Positions 27,167 through 36,284 of a stretch of DNA of 64,000 bases are shown piece by piece (the first letter of the stretch is position 1; every line of letters begins with the position of its first letter). The DNA comes from BOG-908 sp963751795 (GTDB lineage: Bacteria > Pseudomonadota > Alphaproteobacteria > Acetobacterales > Acetobacteraceae). Where the stretch lies: contig CAVVVI010000004.1 in assembly GCA_963751795.1 (NCBI GenBank), positions 186,001 to 250,000 of the forward strand, given 5' to 3'. The translations under genes and the position numbers were made by a program. The notes under the pieces are model-generated. The model did no database searches, was not told the DNA's origin, and worked only from the letters and a program-made list of their open reading frames with translations.

Positions 27167-27218
27167 ACTTGCTCCGCCCCGCATGGCCACACAGCCGCCC
27201 CGGCGCTAAACTCCCGCC

Positions 27219-28149
27219 ATGCCCCTATCCCCGTCCCAACTGGCCGAAATCGACGTACAGCGGCAGGCCGCCAGCCCCACGCTGCGCGCCACCGTGCCGG
27301 CGCTGGAAGCACTGCTCTACACCGCCGTGCCGCTGCTCGATCACGGCTTCATCCGCGTGATCGACTACATGGGTGACGATGCGGCGATCGTGCAGGCGGC
27401 GCGCGTCAGCTACGGCCGCGGCACGCGGCGCGTGTCGGAGGATGCCGGCCTGATCCGCTACCTCATGCGCCACCGCCACAGCACGCCGTTCGAAATGTGC
27501 GAGCTGAAACTGCACGTGAAGCTGCCGATTTTCGTGGCGCGCCAGTGGATCCGCCACCGCATGGCCAACGTGAACGAATACTCCGCCCGCTACTCGGTGA
27601 TGGACCGCGAGTTCTACATTCCGGCCCCCGAACAGCTCGCCGCGCAATCGGCCGCCAACCGGCAGGGCAGGGGCGCCGTGCTCGAAGGTGCGGAAGCCGC
27701 CGAAATCCTCGGCCTGCTGCGCGACGATGCCGCCCGCAACTACGACCATTACGCCTACATGCTCAACGAGGCGCCCGACGGCACCCCGGCCGACGCCGCG
27801 CGCCAGGGCCTCGCGCGTGAACTCGCCCGCATGAACCTCACGCTCAACGCCTACACGCAGTGGTATTGGAAAACCGACCTGCACAACCTGCTGAATTTCT
27901 GCGCGCTCCGCGCCGACGCGCACGCCCAGTACCGAAATCCGCGTCTATGCCGACGCCATCCTTGCCATGGTGCAGGCCTGGGTGCCGGCGGCGTACGAAG
28001 CGTTCACCGACTACCGCCTCGGTGCGGTCACGCTCTCCGCCCAGATGCTGGCCGTGGTCCGCCGCCGCCTCGCCGGCGAGCCGGTCGAACAGGCCACCAG
28101 CGGCCTGTCCAAGCGGGAATGGGCCGAACTGGAAGCGGCACTGGCCTGA
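27219..28149 (+). CDS. thyX: FAD-dependent thymidylate synthase ThyX, frame-broken near the 3' end
   Basis: ThyX methylates dUMP to dTMP using methylene-THF and FAD. The signature RHRMANVNEYSARYS (ThyX motif RHRx7S) is near residue 112, with LPIFVARQWIRHR before it and WKTDLHNLLNFCALRADAHA after it. At 27932-27933 an extra C (TACCGAA instead of TACGAA) shifts the frame. The remaining EIRVYADAILAMVQAWVPAA through KREWAELEAALA lies in the next frame. Removing that base gives a normal protein of about 309 residues. An inactivated thymidylate synthase would be lethal unless thyA exists elsewhere, so sequence error is likely. It is convergent with atpF. Confidence 0.9.
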
Positions 28150-28202
28150 CGCCGGACGCGAGAAGCGCGCCCTTCAGCCGCAGAGCGCGGCCATGCCGCC
28201 CG

Positions 28203-28697
28203 TCAGGCGGCGCGCAGCGCCCGCGGCAGGTCGGCGATCGCGCGGTCCAGCAGCGCCTCGGCGCGCTCGCCGCCGAAACCCTCGGCAATAACCCGCGCGG
28301 CCGCCCGCGTGGCGATCTCGGCGGCCGTCTGGCGCACGTCGTCCAGGGCGGCCTTTTCAGCCGCGGCAATGCGGTCCAGCGCCACGCGCTCACGCCGCCG
28401 GGCCGATGCCTCGGCTTCGGCCGCAGCGGCCTGCGCCAGGGCCGCGGCTTCTGCACGGCTGCGCGCGAGCACCTGCTCGGCCTCGGCCAGCGCTTCCGTC
28501 CGCGCCCGCTGCGCTTCGGCCAGCATCGCCTCGGCCTCCTTGCGCAACCGCTGCGCCGCATCCAGCTCGGTGCGCACTGCGCGCGCGCGGCCGTCCAGCA
28601 GCCCCAGCACAGCCACCCAGATCTTGCGTCCGAACAGCAGGAAGAACGCCAGGAAGCTGACGAGAACCCAGAATTCCGGATCGGCCAACAGGTGCAT
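28203..28697 (-). CDS. atpF: ATP synthase F0 subunit b
   Basis: This 164-residue peripheral-stalk subunit has one N-terminal transmembrane helix (DPEFWVLVSFLAFFLLFGRK) and then a long Ala/Glu/Arg-rich coiled coil (ELDAAQRLRKEAEAMLAEAQ). Start ATG 28697 is chosen over TTG 28706 because AAGG lies about 10 nt upstream. It is the last gene of the minus-strand F0 operon, 16 bp after b'. The F1 genes are not in the window; the separation of F0 and F1 operons is usual in alphaproteobacteria. Confidence 0.93.
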   Translation of the reverse strand: MHLLADPEFWVLVSFLAFFLLFGRKIWVAVLGLLDGRARAVRTELDAAQRLRKEAEAMLAEAQRARTEALAEAEQVLARSRAEAAALAQAAAAEAEASARRRERVALDRIAAAEKAALDDVRQTAAEIATRAAARVIAEGFGGERAEALLDRAIADLPRALRAA

Positions 28698-28713
28698 GCT
28701 TCTCAACCTTTAT

Positions 28714-29292
28714 TCAGGCCGCCAGGCCGCGCTCGGCCAGCAGCGCGCCCACCGCCGCGTCCACGCGCGGCGCGTCGGCATAACCGTCAGTCACCCGCGC
28801 CACCACGGCCTCGGCCACCTCGCCCGAAACCTGGCGCAGCGTGCCCATCGCGGCCGCGCGCGCCTGCCCGATCCGCGCCTCGCTCTCGGCCAGCTGCGCG
28901 TCCAGCCGGGCGTCCTGCGCCGCCATACGCTGCGCCGCCTCGGTCTTGGCCTGGGCCGTCGCGGCGGCCACCGCCGCCTGGCTCTGCGCATAGGCCGCGC
29001 GCCGCGCCGCCGTCAGCTCGGCCACCGCCGCGTCCGCATCCGCCTTGGAGGCATGCGCCCGCTCCAGATCGGCTGCGATGGTGCCGGCCCGCATTTCCAG
29101 GATGGCGCCCACGCGCGGCAAGCCCCAGCGCGAGGCGAGCAGGTAGAAGCCGGCAAAGATCAGCGCGCCCCAGACAACCTGGGCCACCAGCAGCCGGTTG
29201 GCGAAATCGAGCTGCGGCATCGTGTCGGCGCGCGCCACGCCGGCCGTCAGCGATGCGGCGGCAGCCAGGCCGCAGCGTGTCAGTATGCGCAT
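28714..29292 (-). CDS. atpG: ATP synthase F0 subunit b'
   Basis: This is the second, diverged b-type stalk subunit found in photosynthetic bacteria and alphaproteobacteria. It has an N-terminal hydrophobic leader (MRILTRCGLAAAASLTAG), the membrane helix VVWGALIFAGFYLLASRWGL with the conserved LPRV that follows, and a long coiled coil (YAQSQAAVAAATAQAKTEAA). ATG 29292 is preferred over ATG 29313 because GAGGA lies 8-12 nt upstream. It lies between atpE and atpF in the operon. The leader may be a cleaved or retained signal; this cannot be decided here. Confidence 0.88.
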   Translation of the reverse strand: MRILTRCGLAAAASLTAGVARADTMPQLDFANRLLVAQVVWGALIFAGFYLLASRWGLPRVGAILEMRAGTIAADLERAHASKADADAAVAELTAARRAAYAQSQAAVAAATAQAKTEAAQRMAAQDARLDAQLAESEARIGQARAAAMGTLRQVSGEVAEAVVARVTDGYADAPRVDAAVGALLAERGLAA

Positions 29293-29353
29293 GGTGGTCC
29301 TCGTCGTTCCCATGAAAGCGGGGCCGGGATGGCAGCCATCCCGGCCGGCCGGA

Positions 29354-29578
29354 TCAGGTGAACAGGATGAGGAAGGCGATCAGCAGCGCGAACAGCGCCA
29401 CGGCTTCCGTCAGCGCGAAGCCAAGGATGCCCAGGCCGAACACCTGATCGCGCGCGGAAGGGTTGCGCGCCACGCTGGTGACGAGTGCCGAGAAGATGTT
29501 GCCGATGCCGATGCCCACGCCGGCCAGCGCAATCACCGCAATGCCCGCGCCCAGTTTTGTTGCCGCTGCGACGTCCAT
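29354..29578 (-). CDS. atpE: ATP synthase F0 subunit c
   Basis: This 74-residue proteolipid forms the proton-turning ring. It has two transmembrane helices, the first with the Gly-rich GVGIGIGNIFSALV, joined by the polar loop ARNPSARDQ. The essential proton-binding Glu58 is in ALTEAVALFALLIAF. Glu rather than a Na+-type ligand set suggests proton coupling. Confidence 0.96.
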   Translation of the reverse strand: MDVAAATKLGAGIAVIALAGVGIGIGNIFSALVTSVARNPSARDQVFGLGILGFALTEAVALFALLIAFLILFT

Positions 29579-29620
29579 AGTACCAGTCCTTCGTTAAACG
29601 TACAGAAAAGCCCGCGTGCG

Positions 29621-30385
29621 CTAGTGCAGGTGCACAGCGTCGTGCAGGTAGATGCAGGTCAGGATCGCAAACACATAGGCCTGCAATGCCGCCACCAGCA
29701 ATTCGAAGCCCATCAGCGCCACGTTCACGGCCAGCGGCCCCAGCGCCGCCGCCATGCCGATCACCGAATGGCCACCCATCATCACCACGAAGGTGGCGAA
29801 CACCGCGAACATCACGTGCCCGGCCACCATGTTGGCAAACAGACGGATCGACAGGCTGACCGGGCGCGAGAGATAGGAGATCACCTCGATCGGCACGATC
29901 AGCGGTGCGAGGAACACCGGCGCTCCCGGCGGAAAGAAGTAGCTGAAGAAATGCAGCCCGTGCCGCGCCAACGCTACGATGGTTACGATCACGATCACCA
30001 GCACGGCCAGCGCCAGCGTCACAGCGATGTGGCTGGTGTAGGTGAAGCTGAACGGTACCAGCCCGAGCAGATTGCCCATCAGCACGAAGAAGAACAGCGT
30101 GAAGACGAACGGAAAGAACGCTCGCCCTTCCGGCCCGATCTGGTCGCGCGCCATGTTAAAGATGAAATCGTAGCTCAGCTCGGCGGCGGCCTGCAGCCGG
30201 CCCGGCACCACGGCGCGCGGGCGGCTGCCAAAATACAGCAGTGCGATCACCAGCGCGCTGCCCACCAGCATCAGCAGGTTGGCCTGCGTAAAGCTTAGCC
30301 GGGCCAGCGGCCCCACCGGCACCAGCTTGAACTGGCTCAGCGCGTCGATCGCGTGGCCGCTGTCGTGTGCGATGGTCGGTTGCAC
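29621..30385 (-). CDS. atpB: ATP synthase F0 subunit a
   Basis: This 254-residue subunit forms the proton half-channels. The essential Arg is in RPVSLSIRLFANMVAGHVM. The preceding helix pair FFPFVFTLFFFVLMGNLLGL and the C-terminal MGFELLVAALQAYVFAILTC are diagnostic. The start is taken as GTG 30385 (VQPTIAHDSGHAIDALSQFK) with AGAGGGAT upstream, because the longer reading frame adds a non-homologous Arg-rich stretch that overlaps atpI. It follows atpI in the operon. Confidence 0.94.
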   Translation of the reverse strand: MQPTIAHDSGHAIDALSQFKLVPVGPLARLSFTQANLLMLVGSALVIALLYFGSRPRAVVPGRLQAAAELSYDFIFNMARDQIGPEGRAFFPFVFTLFFFVLMGNLLGLVPFSFTYTSHIAVTLALAVLVIVIVTIVALARHGLHFFSYFFPPGAPVFLAPLIVPIEVISYLSRPVSLSIRLFANMVAGHVMFAVFATFVVMMGGHSVIGMAAALGPLAVNVALMGFELLVAALQAYVFAILTCIYLHDAVHLH

Positions 30386-30432
30386 CGTGCGCGTATCCCT
30401 CTGCGGCCGAAACCCGGCCCATCCAAACCCGT

Positions 30433-30735
30433 CTAGCGGCGCTGCGGCCCGACGAGCCGCCACACATTGGCGACCCCGGCCGCCCCGCCCAGCACCAGGA
30501 ACAGCACCAGGAAAAGCGGCAGCGTGTGCAGCCACCGATCCAGTGCCCACCCGATCGCCACGCCCACGCCCAGCGCGGAGACCAGCTCCACGCCCACCCG
30601 CACACCCAGCCCAAGCGCCGAGCCCTGGCCATCCGCCGGCCCGGCCGGCGCCGCGGGGTCGGGCCCCTGGCGCAGCCGCGCGGCTTTCAGCCGTTCGTCG
30701 AACGAACCGCGCGAACCCTCGTCATCCTGCTCCAT
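30433..30735 (-). CDS. atpI: ATP synthase accessory subunit I (AtpI)
   Basis: This 100-residue protein is first in the F0 operon. It has a charged N-terminus (MEQDDEGSRGSFDERLKAAR) and two transmembrane helices (GVELVSALGVGVAIGWALD and TLPLFLVLFLVLGGAAGVAN). This is the usual AtpI/AtpZ layout, thought to help c-ring assembly or Mg2+ handling. It has the normal length for the alphaproteobacterial family. Confidence 0.88.
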   Translation of the reverse strand: MEQDDEGSRGSFDERLKAARLRQGPDPAAPAGPADGQGSALGLGVRVGVELVSALGVGVAIGWALDRWLHTLPLFLVLFLVLGGAAGVANVWRLVGPQRR

Positions 30736-30773
30736 CGCCGGACTCCAAGGGCGTGCAGCCTCCTTACCTTAAC

Positions 30774-30793
30774 CCCCAACCTGAAGGCTGGGG
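30774..30793 (-). terminator. Hairpin upstream of the F0 operon
   Basis: CCCCAACC and GGCTGGGG (with one mismatch) around a TGAA loop form a hairpin in the 100-bp gap between the minus-strand exported protein gene (ending at 30836) and atpI. It could terminate the former or attenuate the latter. Confidence 0.35.
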
Positions 30794-30835
30794 CTTGCTA
30801 GATGCCGCATCCGGGGGTGTCAAGGCGCGCGCCGC

Positions 30836-31234
30836 TCACTGCGGCAGCGGAACCTTCACCTCCACGCCGGTGGCCTTGGCCGCTTCGCGATCATCGAGCG
30901 CCTGGGAGCTCGATCCGGTGGTGTAGCCGTCGCCCTGCGGCGGGTAGTGCAGCTGGAACACGCTCGGCGCCACGCTGGTCTCCGGCGTTGCATGGTCTAT
31001 CGGCGCGCGCACCGCCTCGTCGGGCACCGGCGCGGGCCCGGCGGCCGGCGGCTGCGCGGCGGCCACCGGCGCGGCCGGCGCCGGCGCAAGGCGGGCGTGC
31101 TTGTGGCTGCGGTGGTGCGTGGCGTGCCGCGCATGGGATGCCGGCGCGGCGTGCGCCGCCGGCGCCAGCACACCCAGCATGGCCCAAGCCGCCATCGCCG
31201 TGCCTGCCGGCCGTAGTGCCACCCACATCGTCAT
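30836..31234 (-). CDS. Exported His/Ala/Pro-rich protein of unknown function
   Basis: This 132-residue protein has an N-terminal signal sequence (TAMAAWAMLGVLAPAAHAAP). A His-rich segment follows (HARHATHHRSHKHARL), then a Pro/Ala linker, and then a more structured end with VAPSVFQLHYPPQGDGYTTG. The ATG at 31234 has a strong GGAGAGGG ribosome-binding site. The His cluster just after the signal peptide could bind metal, but this is speculation. I do not recognise a family. It lies upstream of, and in the same orientation as, the F0 operon. Confidence 0.6.
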   Translation of the reverse strand: MTMWVALRPAGTAMAAWAMLGVLAPAAHAAPASHARHATHHRSHKHARLAPAPAAPVAAAQPPAAGPAPVPDEAVRAPIDHATPETSVAPSVFQLHYPPQGDGYTTGSSSQALDDREAAKATGVEVKVPLPQ

Positions 31235-31324
31235 CCGCCCTCTCCTGCCGGCCACCCAACGCGGCGGTGTTGACCCTGTTTCCCGGCCGATCCTATGTCG
31301 GCCAGCAAGCGGAGAACACGGGCG

Positions 31325-31639
31325 ATGGTCTACGGCGTCGATGAGTGCCGCCGTTGCGGCAAACCGATGAAGGTGACCGGCAACGAAGCGATGCTGCGCT
31401 ACGAAAAGAGCCTGACGCAAAAGCCGACCATGACCGAGGCGGAGTGGCGCGCCGCCGGCTGGAAGGCAGCGCCGACGCGCAACCAAATGCAGCGTGTTAT
31501 CGATGGCCTGTGCCCCGAATGCACCTGGCATCTCGGTCTGCGGCGGCATAGCCGATGGAAGGCGCTGGCCGTCGTCGTCATCGCCTGCATCGTGCTCTTC
31601 GGGCTCGTCGGCTTCCTCTTCCTCACCGTCGGCGCCTGA
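31325..31639 (+). CDS. Small tail-anchored protein with two CxxC pairs
   Basis: This 104-residue protein of unknown function has CRRCGK near residue 8 and CPECTW near residue 65, which together could form a zinc ribbon. A single C-terminal transmembrane helix follows (ALAVVVIACIVLFGLVGFLF). The start ATG 31325 has GGAGAA at suitable spacing; ATG 31295 is an alternative. It is convergent with smc, ending 26 bp from the smc stop. Confidence 0.65.
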   Translation: MVYGVDECRRCGKPMKVTGNEAMLRYEKSLTQKPTMTEAEWRAAGWKAAPTRNQMQRVIDGLCPECTWHLGLRRHSRWKALAVVVIACIVLFGLVGFLFLTVGA

Positions 31640-31664
31640 CCGGCGGTCCCGGCCGGCCCCGCGC

Positions 31665-34600
31665 CTACTCGGCCGCCTGCATCACCGGCCCGCTGATCGC
31701 CACCGCCCGGTGCAGGTTCACCGATAGCAGGCGCGACACCCCGCGCTCCTGCATGGTCACCCCGAACAGCCGGTCCATGCGGCTCATCGTCAGCTGGTGG
31801 TGCGTCACCACCAAAAACCGAGTTCCGGTATCGCGCACCACGTCGTCCAGCAGCGTGCAGAAGCGCTCCACATTGGCGTCGTCCAGCGGGGCGTCCACCT
31901 CGTCGAGCACGCTCACCGGCGCCGGCGCGCAGCGGAACACGGCGAAGATCAGGCTCAGCGCCGTCAGCGCCTGCTCGCCGCCCGACAGCAGCGAGAGTGC
32001 CGCCAGCCGCTTGCCGGGCGGCTCGGCATAGATCTCCAGCCCGGCCAGCAGCGGGTCGTCCGAACCGGTCAGCGCCAGATGCGCCCGCCCGCCGCCCATC
32101 ATGCCGGTGAACAGCGTCCTGAAATGCCGGTCCACATCGGCGAACACCGCCAGCAGCCGCTCGCGGCCGGCGCGGTTGAGGTGGCCGATCGCGCCGCGCA
32201 GCTTGGCGATCGCGGTGCCCAACTCCTCACGCTCGCGCTCCAGCGCGGCCATGCGCGCATCCAGCTCGGCCAGTTCCAGCTCGGCGCGCAAATTCACCGG
32301 CCCCATCTCCTCGCGCTCCCGGCTCAGCCGTTCGAAGCGCCGCCGCGCGCGCTCCTCGGCGCCCGCAGCCGCGTCGGGTGCCTCGGGCAGCACCGCATCG
32401 GCGCCCAGCCGCTCGGCCGCCCGCGCCAGCACGGCTTGCATCGCCGCCTCCGCCGATGCCAGCGCCGCCTCGGCCCGCAACGCATCCTCCCGCCGGTGGG
32501 CGGCCAGCTGCGCGCCGCCGCGCTGGGCCATCAGCAGCGCGCGCACGCGCTGGGCCGCCTCGGCCTCGGCCGCGGCCGCCGCTTCATGCGCCGCCTCGGC
32601 TTCGGCCAGCGCCGCCGCCGAGCGTTCCGCCCGCGCCGTGGTCTCGGCCGGCGCCGCGCGCAACGCGTGCCAGGCTGCCCGCGCCGCCGCCTCCCGCCCC
32701 GCCAGCGCCGCCGCCCGCGCGCCGGCTTCCGCCTGCCGGCCCTGCCAAGCCGCCAGCTCGCTGCGCACCACTGCCAGCGCCGCCTCGGCCTGGGCCGCCG
32801 CTCCCCGCACGCCATCTTCCTGCCAGGCCGCCTCCTGGGCCGCAGCCGCCGCTCCGTCCCGCTGCCCGCGCGCAGCCTGCGCCGCCGCATCCAGCCCCAC
32901 CGGATCGGGCAGGGCGGCCCGGTTCGCCTGCGCGGCCTCCAGCGCCAGTGCCGCCGCGTGGCGCGCCGCCTCGGCGCGGGCAAGTGCGCGCGCTTGCATC
33001 TCCAACCGATCGGCCTGGGCGGCCTGCCCGGCCTGCAGCGCCTGGCTGGCCGCACCGGCCGCCTCCGCCGCCGCCTCGGCCTCGGCGCGGGCAGCGCGCG
33101 CCGCCGCCTCGTCCCGCCGCGCCGCCTCATGGCCCGCCTCGGCCGCAAGCAGCAGCGCGGCGGCCGCGTCCTCGCCGGGCAGGCCGTCCAGGGCAGCCCG
33201 CGCCTCGGCCGATCCGCTCTCGGCCGCCGCGGCCGCTGCCGACAGGTCCTCCAGCGCCGGCACCGAGGCCGCCAGCCGCGCCTCGGTCTCGGCCGCCTGC
33301 CGATCCAGCGCGGCCGCGTGCGCCGCCGCCGCTGCCGCCGCCGCTCGGGCCGCCTGCCGATCCGTGCGCGCCGCTTCCAGAGCGTCCGCCGCCGCCAGCG
33401 CCGAGGCCGCAGCCTCCCGTGCCGCCGCCTGCAGCGCATCCCGCGCCGGCAGCGCGCTCTCCGCCTGCCGCGCCGCCGCCAGCGCCGTGCCGCAAGCCGC
33501 ATGCTCGGCGGCCAGGCGCTCGGCCGCCGGCGCCAGCTCGGCCACGCGCCGCGCCGCCTCCGCCGCCTGCTCGGCCAGGCGCCGGTGATCCTGCTCGGCC
33601 ATTCGCAGCCCCGACTCGGCCTCGCTCTGGGCCGCCTCGGCCTGCGCCGCGCCCTCACGCGCCGCCGCCGCCGCCGCGGCTGCCGCATCCAGCCGTGCCG
33701 CGGCGTCCTCTGCCACCAGGCGTGCCGCCGCCTGCGCGGTCCGCGCCTCGGCCAGCAGCCGCAGCTGACGCAGGCGCAGCGCCGCCGGGTTCGGCGCGCC
33801 GGCGCGCACCACGTAGCCATCCCACCGCCAGCACGCGCCCGCGCGGGTCACCGCGCTCATGCCGGGCGGCAGGCTGGCCTGCAGCGCCGCGCCATCCACC
33901 GCATCGTCCAGCACCGCCACATGCGCCAGCGCCCGCGCCAAGGCGGCCGGCGCCTGCACCAGGCTGGCCAGCGCCACGGCGCCCGCGGGCATCGCGTGTG
34001 CCGGCACGCAAGGTCCGGCCTCCCGCCAGAACCGGTCCGCTTCGGCATCCAACCCCGCCGCGCCCGCCTCGCCGAGTGCCGCGCCCAGCGCCGCCTCCAG
34101 CCCGGGCGGCACTGCCAGCGCGGCCAGCACCGTGCGGCCCGCCGCGCCGTCCCCACTTTGCGTCGCACCTTCCAGCCCGGCGGCTTCACCCTCCGCCTGA
34201 GCGGCGGCGCGCGCGGCAACATCGGCCGCCTGCCGTGCCGCCGCCGCCGTCACCTCCGCGGCCTCGGCCAGTTGCCGAGCGGCCTGCCAGGCCTGCCGGC
34301 GCGCCTCGAGCCCATCCCGCGCCGCGCCTGCCGCCTCCGCCGCCCGGGCCACCGCAGCCGCGCCCGGTGCCCCCTGCCGTGCGGCCGCGAGCGCCGCCGC
34401 CGCGGCTTCCACGTCGCGCGCCAGCCGAGCGGCCCGGCTTTCCGCATCGCCCAGCGCCGCCGCGGCCCGGGCCGCCGCCGCCTCCTGATCCGCCGTGGCG
34501 CGCGCCGCCTGCGCCGCATCGCCGCGCGCGGCCTCGAACGCCTGCTCGGCCGCGCCGAACCGGGCTTCGGCGGCCACCAGCGCCGCCTGCGCCGCCTCGG

Positions 34601-36203
34601 CGCCGGCCCGCGCGCCCTGCAACGTCGCCGCCGCAACCCGCCGCGCCTGCAGATCCTGCAGCGCCGCCTGTGCCCCCAGCAGCGACTGCGCGAGCCGCCG
34701 GTGCCGCGCCTCGGCCTCCTCGGCGCCACGCTGAGCGGCCGCGCGCAGCTGCCGCACCCGCGCCGCCTCGGCACCCGCCGCCGCATGGGCTGCCGCCGCC
34801 GCCGCGCGGCGCAGTTCCGCCTGCTCCACCCCGTCGCGCGCCGCCTGCTGTGCCGTCACCGCGGCGCGCGCAGCCCCGGCCGCCGCCGCCAGCGCCGCCG
34901 CGCTCACCTGCGCCGCCAGGGCTGCGGCATGGTCGTCCGCCGCCTGCGCATGTTCGGCCTGCGCCACCTCCAGCCGCGCCGCACAGGCCGCCTCGGCCGC
35001 CTGCGCCTGATCGGCCGCCAGCCGGGCTTCCAGCGCCGCCCGGATCGCCGCATCGGCCTCCGCCTGCGTCGCCGCCGCCAGCGCGCCCGCTTCCTGCAAG
35101 GCTTCCGCCGCCGCCGCCAGCGCTGCCGGCGCGTCGGCGATCACCGCCTCCAGCCGCGCCGCCTCGCCGGCCAGCCGCGCCACCGACGCACCGGCATCTG
35201 CCCGCGCGCGCTCGGAGTCCGACAGATCCGCCTCCAGCTCCAGCAGCCGCCGCTCCGCCGCTGCGGCCTCGCTCGCCACCCGCGCCGCCTCGGCCGCCAG
35301 CCCCTCGGCCGCCACATTGCGGCGGTCCAGCACGCGCGCCGCCTCAGCCAACGTGGCGCGCAGGTCCGGCAACGCCGCCTCGGCCGCATCCAGCGCCGCA
35401 TCCGCCGCCGCGCCGCCGGAAGCCGCGGCCTCGGCCGCCGCAAGCGCCGCGCCGTGCGCCGACCGGGCCCCGGCCACCGCCGCCGCCGCGCCATCCAGCA
35501 GCACCGCCAGATGCTCGGCCTCCGCCGTGCGCACCAGGGCCGAAAGGTTGCGATACCGCGCCGCCTGGCGGGCCTGCTTGCGCAACCCGTCCTGCGCGCC
35601 CGCGAGCTGCTCGCGCAGGTCCTCAGCGCGCGCCAAATTCTGCTCGGCCGCCCGCAATTTCAGCTCGGCCTCGTGCCGCCGCGCATGCAGCCCGGCAATG
35701 CCCGCCGCCTCTTCGAGCACCGCCCGGCGCTCCTCCGGCCGTGCCCCCACCAGGGCGGCCACCCGCCCCTGGCTCACCATTCCGCAGGAACGCGCGCCGC
35801 TGCCCAGATCGGCATACAGCGTCTGCACGTCGCGCGCGCGCAGCTCGCGCCCGTTGGCGCGAAACTGGCTGCCGGCCCCGCGCTCGATGCGCCGCGTCAC
35901 CGCCAGCTCGGCTTCCGCCTCGTATGGCGCGGGCAGCGTGCCGCCCAGCGTGATTGTCACCTCGGCCAGGTTGCGGCTGGCCCGCGCGGTGGTGCCGGCG
36001 AAAATCACGTCGTCCATCTCGCCACCGCGCAGGCTGCGCGCGCTGGTCTCGCCCATCGCCCAGCGCAGCGCCTCCACCACGTTGGATTTGCCGCAGCCAT
36101 TGGGGCCCACGATGCCGGTCAGCCCGGGCAGGATGTCCAGGCCGACCGGCTCGGCAAAGCTCTTGAAGCCGGCAATGCGCAGATGCGTGAGCTGCGCCGT
36201 CAT
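31665..36203 (-). CDS. smc: Chromosome segregation protein SMC
   Basis: This 1512-residue SMC ATPase condenses and segregates DNA. The N-terminal head has THLRIAGFKSFAEPV and Walker A GIVGPNGCGKSNVVEALRWA. The C-terminal head has the ABC signature LSGGEQALTALSLIFA and Walker B/D-loop VSVLDEVDAPLDDANVERFC. The hinge lies near residues 690-800 (VLAALAVPPGLEAALGAAL). It is much longer than the usual 1150-1200 residues, and the arms are strikingly Ala-rich. dsbA lies upstream in the same orientation, as in many alphaproteobacteria. Confidence 0.96.
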   Translation of the reverse strand: MTAQLTHLRIAGFKSFAEPVGLDILPGLTGIVGPNGCGKSNVVEALRWAMGETSARSLRGGEMDDVIFAGTTARASRNLAEVTITLGGTLPAPYEAEAELAVTRRIERGAGSQFRANGRELRARDVQTLYADLGSGARSCGMVSQGRVAALVGARPEERRAVLEEAAGIAGLHARRHEAELKLRAAEQNLARAEDLREQLAGAQDGLRKQARQAARYRNLSALVRTAEAEHLAVLLDGAAAAVAGARSAHGAALAAAEAAASGGAAADAALDAAEAALPDLRATLAEAARVLDRRNVAAEGLAAEAARVASEAAAAERRLLELEADLSDSERARADAGASVARLAGEAARLEAVIADAPAALAAAAEALQEAGALAAATQAEADAAIRAALEARLAADQAQAAEAACAARLEVAQAEHAQAADDHAAALAAQVSAAALAAAAGAARAAVTAQQAARDGVEQAELRRAAAAAAHAAAGAEAARVRQLRAAAQRGAEEAEARHRRLAQSLLGAQAALQDLQARRVAAATLQGARAGAEAAQAALVAAEARFGAAEQAFEAARGDAAQAARATADQEAAAARAAAALGDAESRAARLARDVEAAAAALAAARQGAPGAAAVARAAEAAGAARDGLEARRQAWQAARQLAEAAEVTAAAARQAADVAARAAAQAEGEAAGLEGATQSGDGAAGRTVLAALAVPPGLEAALGAALGEAGAAGLDAEADRFWREAGPCVPAHAMPAGAVALASLVQAPAALARALAHVAVLDDAVDGAALQASLPPGMSAVTRAGACWRWDGYVVRAGAPNPAALRLRQLRLLAEARTAQAAARLVAEDAAARLDAAAAAAAAAREGAAQAEAAQSEAESGLRMAEQDHRRLAEQAAEAARRVAELAPAAERLAAEHAACGTALAAARQAESALPARDALQAAAREAAASALAAADALEAARTDRQAARAAAAAAAAHAAALDRQAAETEARLAASVPALEDLSAAAAAAESGSAEARAALDGLPGEDAAAALLLAAEAGHEAARRDEAAARAARAEAEAAAEAAGAASQALQAGQAAQADRLEMQARALARAEAARHAAALALEAAQANRAALPDPVGLDAAAQAARGQRDGAAAAAQEAAWQEDGVRGAAAQAEAALAVVRSELAAWQGRQAEAGARAAALAGREAAARAAWHALRAAPAETTARAERSAAALAEAEAAHEAAAAAEAEAAQRVRALLMAQRGGAQLAAHRREDALRAEAALASAEAAMQAVLARAAERLGADAVLPEAPDAAAGAEERARRRFERLSREREEMGPVNLRAELELAELDARMAALEREREELGTAIAKLRGAIGHLNRAGRERLLAVFADVDRHFRTLFTGMMGGGRAHLALTGSDDPLLAGLEIYAEPPGKRLAALSLLSGGEQALTALSLIFAVFRCAPAPVSVLDEVDAPLDDANVERFCTLLDDVVRDTGTRFLVVTHHQLTMSRMDRLFGVTMQERGVSRLLSVNLHRAVAISGPVMQAAE

Positions 36204-36284
36204 CCAGCCCGCCCCGGCGCGCGCGCCGCACCGCCTGGATACAGACGCCGAGCGGCCGTCCTCACATCCGCGCCTTTCCCATGC

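Noticed and set aside
26865..27218. A small protein gene in the gap between ftsB and thyX
   Set aside because: The gap is explained by the permuted tmRNA, with acceptor stem, CCA and tag frame all present.
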